Positions 7,541-15,481 of a stretch of DNA of 27,979 nt are shown in pieces; position 1 is the first letter of the stretch; the number at the start of each line of letters is the position of its first letter. The notes under the pieces are model-generated. The model was not told where the DNA came from. It searched no databases and worked only from the letters and a program-made list of their open reading frames with translations. This DNA comes from JABCPE02 sp963520725. GTDB lineage: Bacteria; Bacteroidota; Bacteroidia; Flavobacteriales; Weeksellaceae. A program made the position numbers and the translations under genes. Location of the stretch: assembly GCA_963520725.1 (NCBI GenBank), contig CAUQSG010000017.1, positions 1 to 27,979 of the forward strand, written 5' to 3'.

Positions 7541-8533
7541 ATGTTTAAAGACTTAGAACAACAATATAACTTCGCTTACCCAAAGCTCTACCACCAGCTC
7601 TATGCCGACCAAATGCTCGACATAGGAGAATATTCTTCCCTTTGGAGTAAAGAAGTATATCCACTCCTGAAAAACCACCCACCGCTATTTTTATACAGTG
7701 GCGAGTTTGAGCTGATACCACCTGCTAACATCGCCGAAACTATTGAAGAGCTCAATGAGGAGGACAGCTGGTTCAGTATCAATCCTGATTATCTTTTTAT
7801 CCCATTTGGACAAACAGGTGGAGGAGATTATTATTGTTTCTTCTATGACAAAAACAATCCTAAACCAGAGCCGCCCATTGCTCTACTGCACCACGATTCT
7901 GACGAGGCAGAAATACTGGCTGATACCTTAGAAGACTTCTTTTTCTATGAAATGCTCAGCTCCGTGAACGATATATACGAGGGTTCATTGGTGCGCAGTG
8001 AAGGTGATTTTCAGGAAAATATCACAAATCTTCTCCACTCTCACCTGCCCTATGTTACCAAAAAAGAACAACGCGAAATATTAGAAGAAGTTTACAGCCG
8101 AAAACTCACTGATTTCACGCGTGTTTTTCCAAATTCTACTCAAAGCTACCAAGGCTTATTGTCTGATGAGGAATTAGAGCAATTAGTTCAGCAGCACATT
8201 TCCATAGATGGCGAAAAGACCTTTGTGTACATGATTGAAAATGAAGCAGATAGCACACCTCCGCGATACATTGATGGAACGCTCTATGTACGGGTAAGCC
8301 CTATTCCTGCCAAAAACGACAAAGTGTATGATGCCCTCAAAGCGCTGAATTGGCGACAAAACAAAGCCGCTACTGACCGATTGGAATACAGCAAGAAAAT
8401 GCAATTGTACTACAGTGACCAGTATGGCGTTCCATGGGAAGAGTATATTTTAGGAGCTTTCAAAGAGCGCATCGAAGAGCTTAAAAAATTCCCTAATGTG
8501 ACTGTAACTTTTGAAGAAGAAAACAATGAGTAA
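7541..8533 (+). CDS. SUKH (SMI1/KNR4) family protein with extra C-terminal domain
   Basis: 330 aa. The first half follows the SUKH pattern: an N-terminal helix pair, then FIPFGQTGGGDYYCFFYD near residue 86, which matches the 'fipFa..gggd.yc.d' core, then an acidic stretch and a helix TLEDFFFYEML. From about residue 150 a second domain of unknown type follows, with a helix-rich part and a strand EKTFVYMIENEAD. SUKH proteins usually bind and block toxins. The gene overlaps the next by 8 bases (8526-8533), which argues for coupled translation of two SUKH-containing proteins. Confidence 0.78.
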   Translation: MFKDLEQQYNFAYPKLYHQLYADQMLDIGEYSSLWSKEVYPLLKNHPPLFLYSGEFELIPPANIAETIEELNEEDSWFSINPDYLFIPFGQTGGGDYYCFFYDKNNPKPEPPIALLHHDSDEAEILADTLEDFFFYEMLSSVNDIYEGSLVRSEGDFQENITNLLHSHLPYVTKKEQREILEEVYSRKLTDFTRVFPNSTQSYQGLLSDEELEQLVQQHISIDGEKTFVYMIENEADSTPPRYIDGTLYVRVSPIPAKNDKVYDALKALNWRQNKAATDRLEYSKKMQLYYSDQYGVPWEEYILGAFKERIEELKKFPNVTVTFEEENNE

Positions 8534-9539
8534 ACAAGAAAAAGATTTCAGCGACCTCTCTCAAAAACTCCTCACTACTACCGATGGTAGTGAGTATCAC
8601 GAGTTGGTAAGAAAAATAGTGAAGAAGTATGGTGAGAAAATGCATCAAGAAACCTTACAAACCTTAGTACGAGCAGTAAAAGAAAGCAAGGTGAGTCACG
8701 CTCATGACTTTGTGATAGCACGCATCTCGGAACTTGTGACCGAAAGTGACACTGAGCTCGCGTCTTTCTTCTACGAAATGATATCCAAAGGCTTACCCTA
8801 TTGGGCTTTTAGTGGACTGCTGAAAGTAGAAGGCGACAAGTGCTATCCTTTTTTGGTAGACTACTTGCAAAAGGAGGATAGCAAAGAAAATAAAGGCAGC
8901 GCTATCATCGCCTTAGCCGAGCATAGCGGACAGCCTTTTAATAACGACCTCCCCTCCGACCCTGCTTATTGGCAAGCCTTGCCTATGGAAAAAGTACTTG
9001 AATGGCAGGCGCAAGGCTACCCAAAAAAACAAGCACAAAACGAGTTTCCGTTTTTGCTACAAAATCCACAAACCGACTTAGAAAAGGTAATGGCTAAAAT
9101 AGAGCAAGTTTTAGCAAAAGAGAGAGAGTTTTGGCATGTAAAATCATATCAATATAACCGCGCCATTTTGGAAGTATCCGAAAAGCAAGTTATTGAGAAG
9201 ATTAAAGAACGCTGGGAGCTGCCTGCTGTTTACCTCACTTTCTTAGAATGCTTTTCACCTGCTGACGATGCTTTCCTCAAAGACATCAATCTATATGGAG
9301 CTAATACTTTAATAAAGCATCAATGTGGTTATGCTTTCAGTAGCCCCGATGATGAGCTTTTGCCCGATTGGAAAGCCCATTGGCTCGTAATTGCCGATAA
9401 AGATGCCGACCCCTATATACTCGACCTTTCCAAAAGTGACGGCAATGATGCTCCCATCTACAAAGCTCCCCATGGTGCAGGTCAGTGGAAATGGCATAAA
9501 GTATCAAGTAGTTTCTTAGAATTTTTGGAAAAACTGTAA
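8526..9539 (+). CDS. HEAT-like repeat protein with C-terminal SUKH domain
   Basis: 337 aa from the ATG at 8526. An in-frame TTG at 8511 lies inside the upstream gene and is less likely. Residues 1 to about 145 are helical with HEAT-like repeats (for example LVRAVKESKVSHAHDFVIARI). A linker follows, and the C-terminal part from about residue 210 carries a SUKH signature: VSEKQVIEKIKERWELPAVYLTFLE, then WLVIADKDADPYILDLS and a final helix SSSFLEFLEKL. The double-domain design suggests a larger binding surface than a simple SUKH inhibitor. It is the last gene of the island, 102 bases before sufC. Confidence 0.75.
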   Translation: MSKQEKDFSDLSQKLLTTTDGSEYHELVRKIVKKYGEKMHQETLQTLVRAVKESKVSHAHDFVIARISELVTESDTELASFFYEMISKGLPYWAFSGLLKVEGDKCYPFLVDYLQKEDSKENKGSAIIALAEHSGQPFNNDLPSDPAYWQALPMEKVLEWQAQGYPKKQAQNEFPFLLQNPQTDLEKVMAKIEQVLAKEREFWHVKSYQYNRAILEVSEKQVIEKIKERWELPAVYLTFLECFSPADDAFLKDINLYGANTLIKHQCGYAFSSPDDELLPDWKAHWLVIADKDADPYILDLSKSDGNDAPIYKAPHGAGQWKWHKVSSSFLEFLEKL

Positions 9540-9641
9540 AAATTGGGTAATTTTCCAACAAAAAAGATAATTAAGAGAATATTAGTAGATAAAATAAGAA
9601 AATATCAATAATAATTTAATAATAAATAAATTTCATTAACA

Positions 9642-10385
9642 ATGCTTAGAATCAATAACTTACACGCCCGTATAGAAGACGGAGCCGAAATTTTGAAAGG
9701 AATCAATTTAGAGATAAAACCTGGTGAGGTTCACGCCATTATGGGACCTAACGGAGCTGGTAAATCCACACTTTCTTCCGTAATTGCAGGAAGAGAAGAC
9801 TACGAAGTTACAGAGGGAGAAATCCTTTTCGAAGGCGAAGACATCGGCGAAGATGCGCCAGAGGAAAGAGCTCAAAAAGGTATTTTCATGTCATTCCAAT
9901 ATCCTGTGGAAATCCCAGGTGTATCGGTAACCAACTTCATCAAAGCGGCAATCAACGAAACTAGAAAAGCCAACGGATTAGAAGAAATGCCAGCAAAAGA
10001 AATGATGGCGCTCATCCGCGAAAAATCAGAACTTTTAGGAATTAAAAAAGATTTTCTTTCTCGTTCGCTGAACGAAGGCTTCTCTGGTGGAGAGAAAAAA
10101 AGAAACGAAATCTTCCAAATGCTGATGCTGAACCCTAAACTGGCTATCTTGGATGAAACGGACTCTGGGCTTGACATCGATGCTTTGAGAATCGTTTCCG
10201 AAGGTGTGAATCATTTCAAAAACCAAGGAAATGCAGTGCTTCTAATCACGCACTACCAAAGATTGCTAAACTACATTCAGCCTGATTTCGTGCATGTTTT
10301 AGCAGACGGAAAAATCATAAAAACTGGAGGTAAGGAACTGGCTTTGGAATTAGAAGAAAAAGGATACGACTGGCTGGTAAAATAA
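9642..10385 (+). CDS. sufC: Fe-S cluster assembly ATPase SufC
   Basis: ABC-type ATPase that pairs with SufB and SufD and drives conformational change of the scaffold. It is cytoplasmic and has no membrane partner. At 247 aa it has Walker A GPNGAGKST (35-43), the SufC-type signature FSGGEKKR (147-154), Walker B LAILDETDSGLD (168-179) and the switch H204 in LITHY. The ATG follows an AT-rich 102-base gap after the island. No clear TAnnTTTG promoter or terminator lies in that gap, so readthrough from upstream is likely. Confidence 0.97.
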   Translation: MLRINNLHARIEDGAEILKGINLEIKPGEVHAIMGPNGAGKSTLSSVIAGREDYEVTEGEILFEGEDIGEDAPEERAQKGIFMSFQYPVEIPGVSVTNFIKAAINETRKANGLEEMPAKEMMALIREKSELLGIKKDFLSRSLNEGFSGGEKKRNEIFQMLMLNPKLAILDETDSGLDIDALRIVSEGVNHFKNQGNAVLLITHYQRLLNYIQPDFVHVLADGKIIKTGGKELALELEEKGYDWLVK

Positions 10386-10440
10386 TTGAGATTAAAGCTC
10401 AGATTTCAAACTCCAAAAATTAAAATCAAATACAAATTTT

Positions 10441-11712
10441 ATGTTATTTAATCAAATAGAACAACTAAAATCCACACTTTCCAGCGAGAGAACCGAGGCG
10501 CTCAGCCAGTTTTTGGCGGCAGGTTTTCCCACTAAAAAAGATGAGGAATACAAATATACCGACCTGTCCGAAGCCGTGAACAAGCAATATTCTCTGGCTC
10601 CGAAACAGGAATTTCACATTACGAAAGAGCAGCTAGACCAGTTGCATCTGGGAGAAGAGCATTTTGATTTCATTGTCTTTGTCAATGGAAAATTCCAAAA
10701 GGCTCTATCCAAAATCTCCGTAGAAAATGCAGAATTTTTGACTTTAAATAATGCTTTTTCTTCCAATAAAGATTTAATCGAAAAATATTTTAACCAAATA
10801 AAGCCTAAAAACACAGCATTCACAGCCTTAAATGATGCTTTGTACAGCGATGGATTTTTCCTTTTTGTCCCTAAAAACACTGTGATAGAAAAGCCTATCC
10901 ACCTTTTCTACATCTCTGAAAATCAGAATGAAAATGTATTTTACACAACGAGAAATCTCCTCATCGTAGAAGAAGGCGCAAAAGTGGAAGTGATAGAGAG
11001 CCATCATAACTTTGATGAGACCTATACTTTTACCAACTCGGTTACAGAAATTTTCGTGGGCAAAAATGCAAAAGCCGACTGGCACAAACTCCAAAACGAC
11101 AGCCAGACTACTTATCTGGTAGACAGCACTTTCGCAAAACAAGAGCGAGACAGCCTAGCAACAGTGAATACTTTCGCTTTCGGAGGTAAATTGGTTCGAA
11201 ACAATCTTGATTTCATTCACACAGGAGAAAATATCAATTCCTTCATGAATGGTATTACCATCATCGGAAATGAACAGCTGGTAGACCACCACACAGCCGT
11301 ACATCACAACGAGCCAAACTGTGAGTCTTATCAAAACTACAAGGGTGTTTTCAAGGATAAAGCTCACGGCGTGTTCAATGGAAAAGTATTCGTAAATAAA
11401 ATCGCACAAAAAACCAACGCTTACCAGCAGAATAACAACATCCTGCTGAGCGAGGGAGCTTCCATAGACACCAAGCCGCAGCTGGAAATCTTTGCCGACG
11501 ATGTGAAATGTTCGCACGGATGTACCGTAGGACAGCTCAATGACGAGGCGCTGTTCTATCTAAGAGCCAGAGGAATTTCCAAGAAAGAGGCGCAGGCGCT
11601 GCTGCTGTATGCTTTCGCGAATGATGCTATGGAAAACATAGACATAGAGCCTCTGAAACTGAAAGTTGCAAAGCTCTTGGCTGAGAAACTTGAGGTTAAT
11701 ATAGATTTATAA
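10441..11712 (+). CDS. sufD: Fe-S cluster assembly scaffold protein SufD
   Basis: Third subunit of the SufBC2D scaffold, related to SufB and thought to help with iron entry. The 423-aa protein has an N-terminal helical part and a right-handed beta-helix core ending in the family signature CSHGCTVGQL. H359 matches the conserved histidine at the SufB-SufD interface of E. coli SufD (H360) by alignment of this motif. It starts 55 bases after sufC and is followed by an intrinsic terminator. The usual downstream sufS and sufE are not present. Confidence 0.96.
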   Translation: MLFNQIEQLKSTLSSERTEALSQFLAAGFPTKKDEEYKYTDLSEAVNKQYSLAPKQEFHITKEQLDQLHLGEEHFDFIVFVNGKFQKALSKISVENAEFLTLNNAFSSNKDLIEKYFNQIKPKNTAFTALNDALYSDGFFLFVPKNTVIEKPIHLFYISENQNENVFYTTRNLLIVEEGAKVEVIESHHNFDETYTFTNSVTEIFVGKNAKADWHKLQNDSQTTYLVDSTFAKQERDSLATVNTFAFGGKLVRNNLDFIHTGENINSFMNGITIIGNEQLVDHHTAVHHNEPNCESYQNYKGVFKDKAHGVFNGKVFVNKIAQKTNAYQQNNNILLSEGASIDTKPQLEIFADDVKCSHGCTVGQLNDEALFYLRARGISKKEAQALLLYAFANDAMENIDIEPLKLKVAKLLAEKLEVNIDL

Positions 11713-11738
11713 TTTATTCATTTTGTTTTTAATGCAAT

Positions 11739-11772
11739 GGGAGAATTTCTTTAGGAGTTCTCCCGTTTTTTT
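11739..11772 (+). terminator. Intrinsic terminator of the suf operon
   Basis: A 7-bp perfect stem, GGGAGAA (11739-11745) paired with TTCTCCC (11758-11764), with a 12-base loop, is followed by G and seven Ts. It lies 26 bases after the sufD stop and marks the operon end. Confidence 0.85.
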
Positions 11773-11871
11773 CATTGCTCTGTAACTTTTTCATAAAATA
11801 TTCTTATTTATTCTTTTTATAAATTTTTATGTTTTTCTTAATGGATAAATAAGATTTACACAAAAGAAAAC

Positions 11872-11879
11872 TATCTTTG
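11872..11879 (+). promoter_or_regulatory. -7 promoter element of the VIT1/CCC1 gene
   Basis: TATCTTTG is an exact TAnnTTTG match, 32 bases before the ATG at 11912 and downstream of the suf terminator, so the transporter should be a separate transcription unit. A clear -33 TTTG was not found. Confidence 0.6.
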
Positions 11880-11911
11880 CATTTAGTCTTCAGTTTTAAA
11901 TAAAAATTTCA

Positions 11912-12613
11912 ATGAAAACCCTTGACGATTACCTTAATAAACACTATATCCATCGTAGTAACTGGCTTCGTGCCGCAGTATTAGGTGCTAATGACGGCAT
12001 ACTATCCACGGCGAGCCTTGCCATAGGAGTTGCCGCAGCGACTTCCACGCCAGAGTCTGTGATTTTAGCAACAGCAGCGGGAATTATCGCAGGAGCTTTG
12101 TCCATGGCGGCGGGAGAATATGTTTCGGTAAGTTCGCAGACGGATATAGAACATGCGGACATCGAGAGGGAAAGACAAGAACTGAAAGACACTCCTGAAG
12201 AAGAACTGCAGATGCTTGCGCATATCTACGAACTGCGAGGACTAAAACCTGAGACAGCGATGCAGGTAGCCAAGGAACTAACCGAGCATGATGCTTTAGC
12301 AGCGCATGTACGAGATGAGCTGGGAATCACCGAAATCAGTCAAGCTAAACCTTTTCAGGCGGCTCTGGCATCTGGCGGAGCGTTTCTCTTTGGCGGTATG
12401 CTGCCTCTGCTGGTGGTCTTCATTGCTCCGTTTCATCATTTAGAGTATTATCTCTACGGCTCTGCTATCCTTTTCCTTGCGCTTTTGGGCGGAATTGCCG
12501 CTAAAACAGGAGGCTCTAACCCACTGAAAGCCATTCTCCGTATTACTTTCTGGGGAACTATCGCTATGGGAGTGAGTGATTTAGCAGGAAGTTTCTTCGG
12601 TGTTAGGATTTAA
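11912..12613 (+). CDS. VIT1/CCC1 family iron/manganese transporter
   Basis: A 233-aa inner-membrane protein of the VIT1/CCC1 family, which moves Fe2+ or Mn2+ out of the cytoplasm or into stores. Signatures are LRAAVLGANDGILSTASL in the first membrane segment, GALSMAAGEYVSVSS in the second, then a glutamate-rich cytoplasmic metal-binding stretch (residues about 85-115) and three more hydrophobic segments in the C-terminal third. Five membrane segments in total is typical. It has its own promoter just after the suf terminator. Placement next to Fe-S assembly genes suggests iron homeostasis, but the metal cannot be told from sequence. Confidence 0.9.
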   Translation: MKTLDDYLNKHYIHRSNWLRAAVLGANDGILSTASLAIGVAAATSTPESVILATAAGIIAGALSMAAGEYVSVSSQTDIEHADIERERQELKDTPEEELQMLAHIYELRGLKPETAMQVAKELTEHDALAAHVRDELGITEISQAKPFQAALASGGAFLFGGMLPLLVVFIAPFHHLEYYLYGSAILFLALLGGIAAKTGGSNPLKAILRITFWGTIAMGVSDLAGSFFGVRI

Positions 12614-12629
12614 ATTTGATTTTTAATAA

Positions 12630-13736
12630 TTATTCGGTTTTTCTCTCGTGAGGCGGAAACTCAAACTGAAGCTGAATGTATTTCGGCTGGTTTTGTTTTT
12701 CCCAAACATTCAGGTTGGACACGGAAAGCCCTAATAATCTCACCGAATTTTTCAGGTTTTCTTGAAACAAAAGCTCCTCGCCGATACGGAAAAGCATATT
12801 TTGGTCTGAAACAAATTTTGCTAAAGTTTTGCTCCGTGTCTGGGTGGTAAAATCGCTGTATTTTATTTTCAAAGTAATGGTTCTCCCTGAGAGATTTCGT
12901 TTTTTGAGCCTTTGTTCCAGCTCTTTGGAAAGTGTTTCCAAAGGTGTCAGCAGGTGGGACTGGTGCTGTTCATCATGCTCGAAAGTCCGTTCTACGCCTA
13001 TGGATTTAGCAATTCGGACAGGATTTACGGGACTTCTGTGGATTCCTCGGGCAATTTCGTAGTAATAAAGCCCGCTGTTCCCAAAATGATTTTGTAGAAA
13101 CGGCAGTGATTTTTCCCTCAAATCTTTTCCTGTAAAAATACCGAGAGCATACATCTTTTCGGCTGTTACCTTGCCTATTCCGTAGAATTTTCTGATGTCA
13201 AGGCTGTCCAAAAACGGAATGATTTTATTGGGTTTTATGGTGGTCTGCCCATTGGGTTTCTTATAATCGCTGGCTATTTTAGCGATGAATTTATTGACGG
13301 AAACTCCCGCCGAGGCAGTCAATCCTGTTTTTTCAAATATTTTTTTCCGAATTTCCTTGGCGATGTTCGTAGCGGAGGGATTATTTTTCTTGTTAAAAGT
13401 CACATCCAGATACGCCTCATCGAGGGAAAGCGGCTCTACCAAATCAGTGTATTCATAGAAGATTTCGCGGATTTTCAGAGAAATTTCCTTATACCGCTCA
13501 AAACGAGGCGAAACAAAGATAAGGTCTGGGCAGAGCTTCCTTGCTTTGGCGCCGCTCATCGCACTACGAACGCCGTATTTCCTCGCTTCGTAGCTTGCTG
13601 CCGCTACCACACCTCTATTCCCTGCACCGCCCACTGCGATGGGTTTTCCTCTAAGGTCAGGACAGTCCAGCTGCTCTACGGAAGCAAAGAAAGCATCCAT
13701 ATCGATGTGGATTATCTTATTTTCAGAGGTGTCCAT
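12630..13736 (-). CDS. dinB: DNA polymerase IV (Y-family, DinB)
   Basis: Error-prone translesion DNA polymerase. The 368-aa protein from the ATG at 13736 opens with HIDMDAFFASVEQ, where D12 is a metal ligand and F16/F17 the steric-gate region. It carries the catalytic SLDEAYLD (D106, E107). A helix-hairpin-helix region (RKFYGIGKVTAEKMYALGI) and a little-finger domain follow. An upstream ATG-like frame to 13787 would cross the promoter motif at 13767-13774, so the shorter form is chosen. It converges with the transporter gene, with 16 bases between stops. No LexA box was recognised. Confidence 0.95.
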   Translation of the reverse strand: MDTSENKIIHIDMDAFFASVEQLDCPDLRGKPIAVGGAGNRGVVAAASYEARKYGVRSAMSGAKARKLCPDLIFVSPRFERYKEISLKIREIFYEYTDLVEPLSLDEAYLDVTFNKKNNPSATNIAKEIRKKIFEKTGLTASAGVSVNKFIAKIASDYKKPNGQTTIKPNKIIPFLDSLDIRKFYGIGKVTAEKMYALGIFTGKDLREKSLPFLQNHFGNSGLYYYEIARGIHRSPVNPVRIAKSIGVERTFEHDEQHQSHLLTPLETLSKELEQRLKKRNLSGRTITLKIKYSDFTTQTRSKTLAKFVSDQNMLFRIGEELLFQENLKNSVRLLGLSVSNLNVWEKQNQPKYIQLQFEFPPHERKTE

Positions 13737-13766
13737 TGTTTTAGAGAAAATTCTATTTATTCCGTG

Positions 13767-13774
13767 TAAAGATA
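13767..13774 (-). promoter_or_regulatory. Candidate -7 promoter element of dinB
   Basis: On the minus strand this reads TATCTTTA, one base from TAnnTTTG, and lies 30 bases before the dinB ATG at 13736. A TTTTTG lies roughly 23 bases further upstream and could be the -33 element. Confidence 0.45.
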
Positions 13775-13876
13775 GTTTTTTCCTCAATATTTTACTGCAA
13801 AAATGTGCTGGGAATTTTATTTAGCATCCATTAGAAAGTATGATATTTTTCAGATATTTAGGTGGAGATATTTTAT

Positions 13877-13884
13877 TATCTTTG
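13877..13884 (+). promoter_or_regulatory. -7 promoter element of the 13907 gene
   Basis: TATCTTTG is an exact consensus match that ends 22 bases before the ATG at 13907. An in-frame GTG at 13862 lies upstream of this element and is therefore an unlikely start. Transcription would include the Plug gene, which overlaps the first gene by one base. Confidence 0.6.
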
Positions 13885-13906
13885 TGGAAACAAAAAAAGA
13901 AGAAAG

Positions 13907-15481
13907 ATGGCAGCACAGAAAAGAATTTTATTAGAAGACTGGCAAGAAATAAAACCTTATAACAAAACCGCTAAATCCGACCTTTATTTTTTAGGAATAA
14001 GCAATGAAATCAATGATAAAATCTATGAAAAAGAGTTTCATATTCCTTTGCAGAATTTCATAAGAGAAGAAGGGATTTCTTTGTTTTGTATGTTTCTGAC
14101 TTCTTATTTAGAAGACATCATTTCTGGGTCTGAAGTATGGAATTCTTTTATCAAAAAGCATAAAGAACTTTACGGAAAACCGCTACCATTCTACGAAACC
14201 GACAAAAACTATGTAGAAGGCGAGGTTAATATCCAAGATGTGAAATTTTTGGTTTGGTATTTCATCAATGCCGTGAACAAAAATATCCTGCTCAATCCTC
14301 ACGATCCTTTTATACAAAGTATTTCTGAAGGACTGGTGGGTATCTTGGAAACCGAATACGAATACGCTCCAGAAAACGATTTACTGAGAGAAACTTACCA
14401 AATAGAGCCTACCCAAGACTACTACGAAGTAAGAAGACTTCTCAATAATATCCTTACAAAAACTTATCTATTCTTCCCAGATACAGGTTTCGCTCTACTG
14501 AGACAAGAGGCGGAAATCATGGAAGCAGGACGAAGAGTAGAAGCTACCTTGGATGACAACCGAGACAGATTCATCCACGAGGCCTGCACCTCTCTCCTTG
14601 CGCTTTCTGCAAAGGAATGGGCTGTTCTGATTTTGGGTAAAAAACATCCTGTAGCAAAGGATTTAGAAAAAATGTCTCCGAGAGTTCAGGGAAGTTTCCT
14701 TTTCCTTGGCGAAGATGAAAAACACCTTAAAATAAAACACATCGCTACTGATAAGAAATTCAAACTTCTGAAATCTTCTTTCCCTAAACACAAAGATTTA
14801 AAGGAAAAAAGCATCATCTTCATGGGCATCGTAGAATGGCATAAAGAATGGTGGTTCTCAGGAGTTTCCATCATGAGCGACTACAACGAGGATTTCATAG
14901 AAAAAGAAAAACAAAACATCCATTCCAAAGAATCTCTTAGCTTCATGGAAGACCAAGCTCTTATCCGTGAAAACCTAAAAGAACACCACGAAGCATTCCT
15001 TATCTACAACAAGGGCGTTCCCATCGTATTCCTCAAAAAAGAAGAGGTGGATGACTTTATGAACGGATATTTTGATTTCTTCACAGAAACTGCAGGTCTG
15101 TCCGCAGAGGAAAAAGAAAAAGCCGTGAAAAAATACAAACCAAAAGCAGACAAAGAAGAAGAAAAACCAGACACTGTGATGGTAGTTTTCCATAATATCA
15201 ATTCTGGTTTTGAGGTTTATTCCAATATAGAAAACGCATTCTGTATTAAACAAAATAAATTCTTGAATAAAGACAGAATCGACCAAGATTTCTACCAAAT
15301 CTTCTTGGCGAATTTCTACTCCAAAGAAATTCTGGACTACAGCATAGAAGTGAGCGAGAAAAAGATTTCTTTCTTCAAGAAAAACAATTATACAAAAGAA
15401 GAACTGGACTTTTTCACTCGTTTCTTTAAACAAGGAAATTACCACACTAAGGCGAGATTAACCGTTATAAAAAATGCCTAA
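13907..15481 (+). CDS. Uncharacterised conserved protein, possibly DUF3843 family
   Basis: A 524-aa cytoplasmic protein without signal peptide. The opening KRILLEDWQEIKPYNK recalls the Bacteroidota family listed as DUF3843, from memory and with low certainty. The first 240 residues are helical. A middle stretch near residue 290 (QGSFLFLGEDEKHLKIKHI) is strand-rich. The region near residues 395-425 is highly charged (EKEKAVKKYKPKADKEEEK). No catalytic motif is seen. Its TAA shares one base with the ATG of the T9SS Plug gene, so the two are translationally coupled, but a role in secretion is only a guess. Confidence 0.75.
   Translation: MAAQKRILLEDWQEIKPYNKTAKSDLYFLGISNEINDKIYEKEFHIPLQNFIREEGISLFCMFLTSYLEDIISGSEVWNSFIKKHKELYGKPLPFYETDKNYVEGEVNIQDVKFLVWYFINAVNKNILLNPHDPFIQSISEGLVGILETEYEYAPENDLLRETYQIEPTQDYYEVRRLLNNILTKTYLFFPDTGFALLRQEAEIMEAGRRVEATLDDNRDRFIHEACTSLLALSAKEWAVLILGKKHPVAKDLEKMSPRVQGSFLFLGEDEKHLKIKHIATDKKFKLLKSSFPKHKDLKEKSIIFMGIVEWHKEWWFSGVSIMSDYNEDFIEKEKQNIHSKESLSFMEDQALIRENLKEHHEAFLIYNKGVPIVFLKKEEVDDFMNGYFDFFTETAGLSAEEKEKAVKKYKPKADKEEEKPDTVMVVFHNINSGFEVYSNIENAFCIKQNKFLNKDRIDQDFYQIFLANFYSKEILDYSIEVSEKKISFFKKNNYTKEELDFFTRFFKQGNYHTKARLTVIKNA

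Noticed and set aside
1979..9539. Polymorphic toxin, transposase, integrase or insertion sequence in or beside the SUF island
   Set aside because: None of the frames encodes a recognisable toxin, transposase or integrase, and no terminal inverted repeats or target duplications were found at the outer edges.
9525..9558. Inverted repeat TTGGAAAA/TTTTCCAA at the end of the island
   Set aside because: Only 8 bp, an 18-base loop and no T-run after it; not a convincing terminator or insertion end.
13737..13787. Longer DinB start
   Set aside because: It would start upstream of the minus-strand -7 motif, and the extra residues are not part of the polymerase.
13862..13906. GTG start of the 524-aa protein
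   Set aside because: It lies upstream of the -7 motif at 13877-13884, so it would not be in the transcript.
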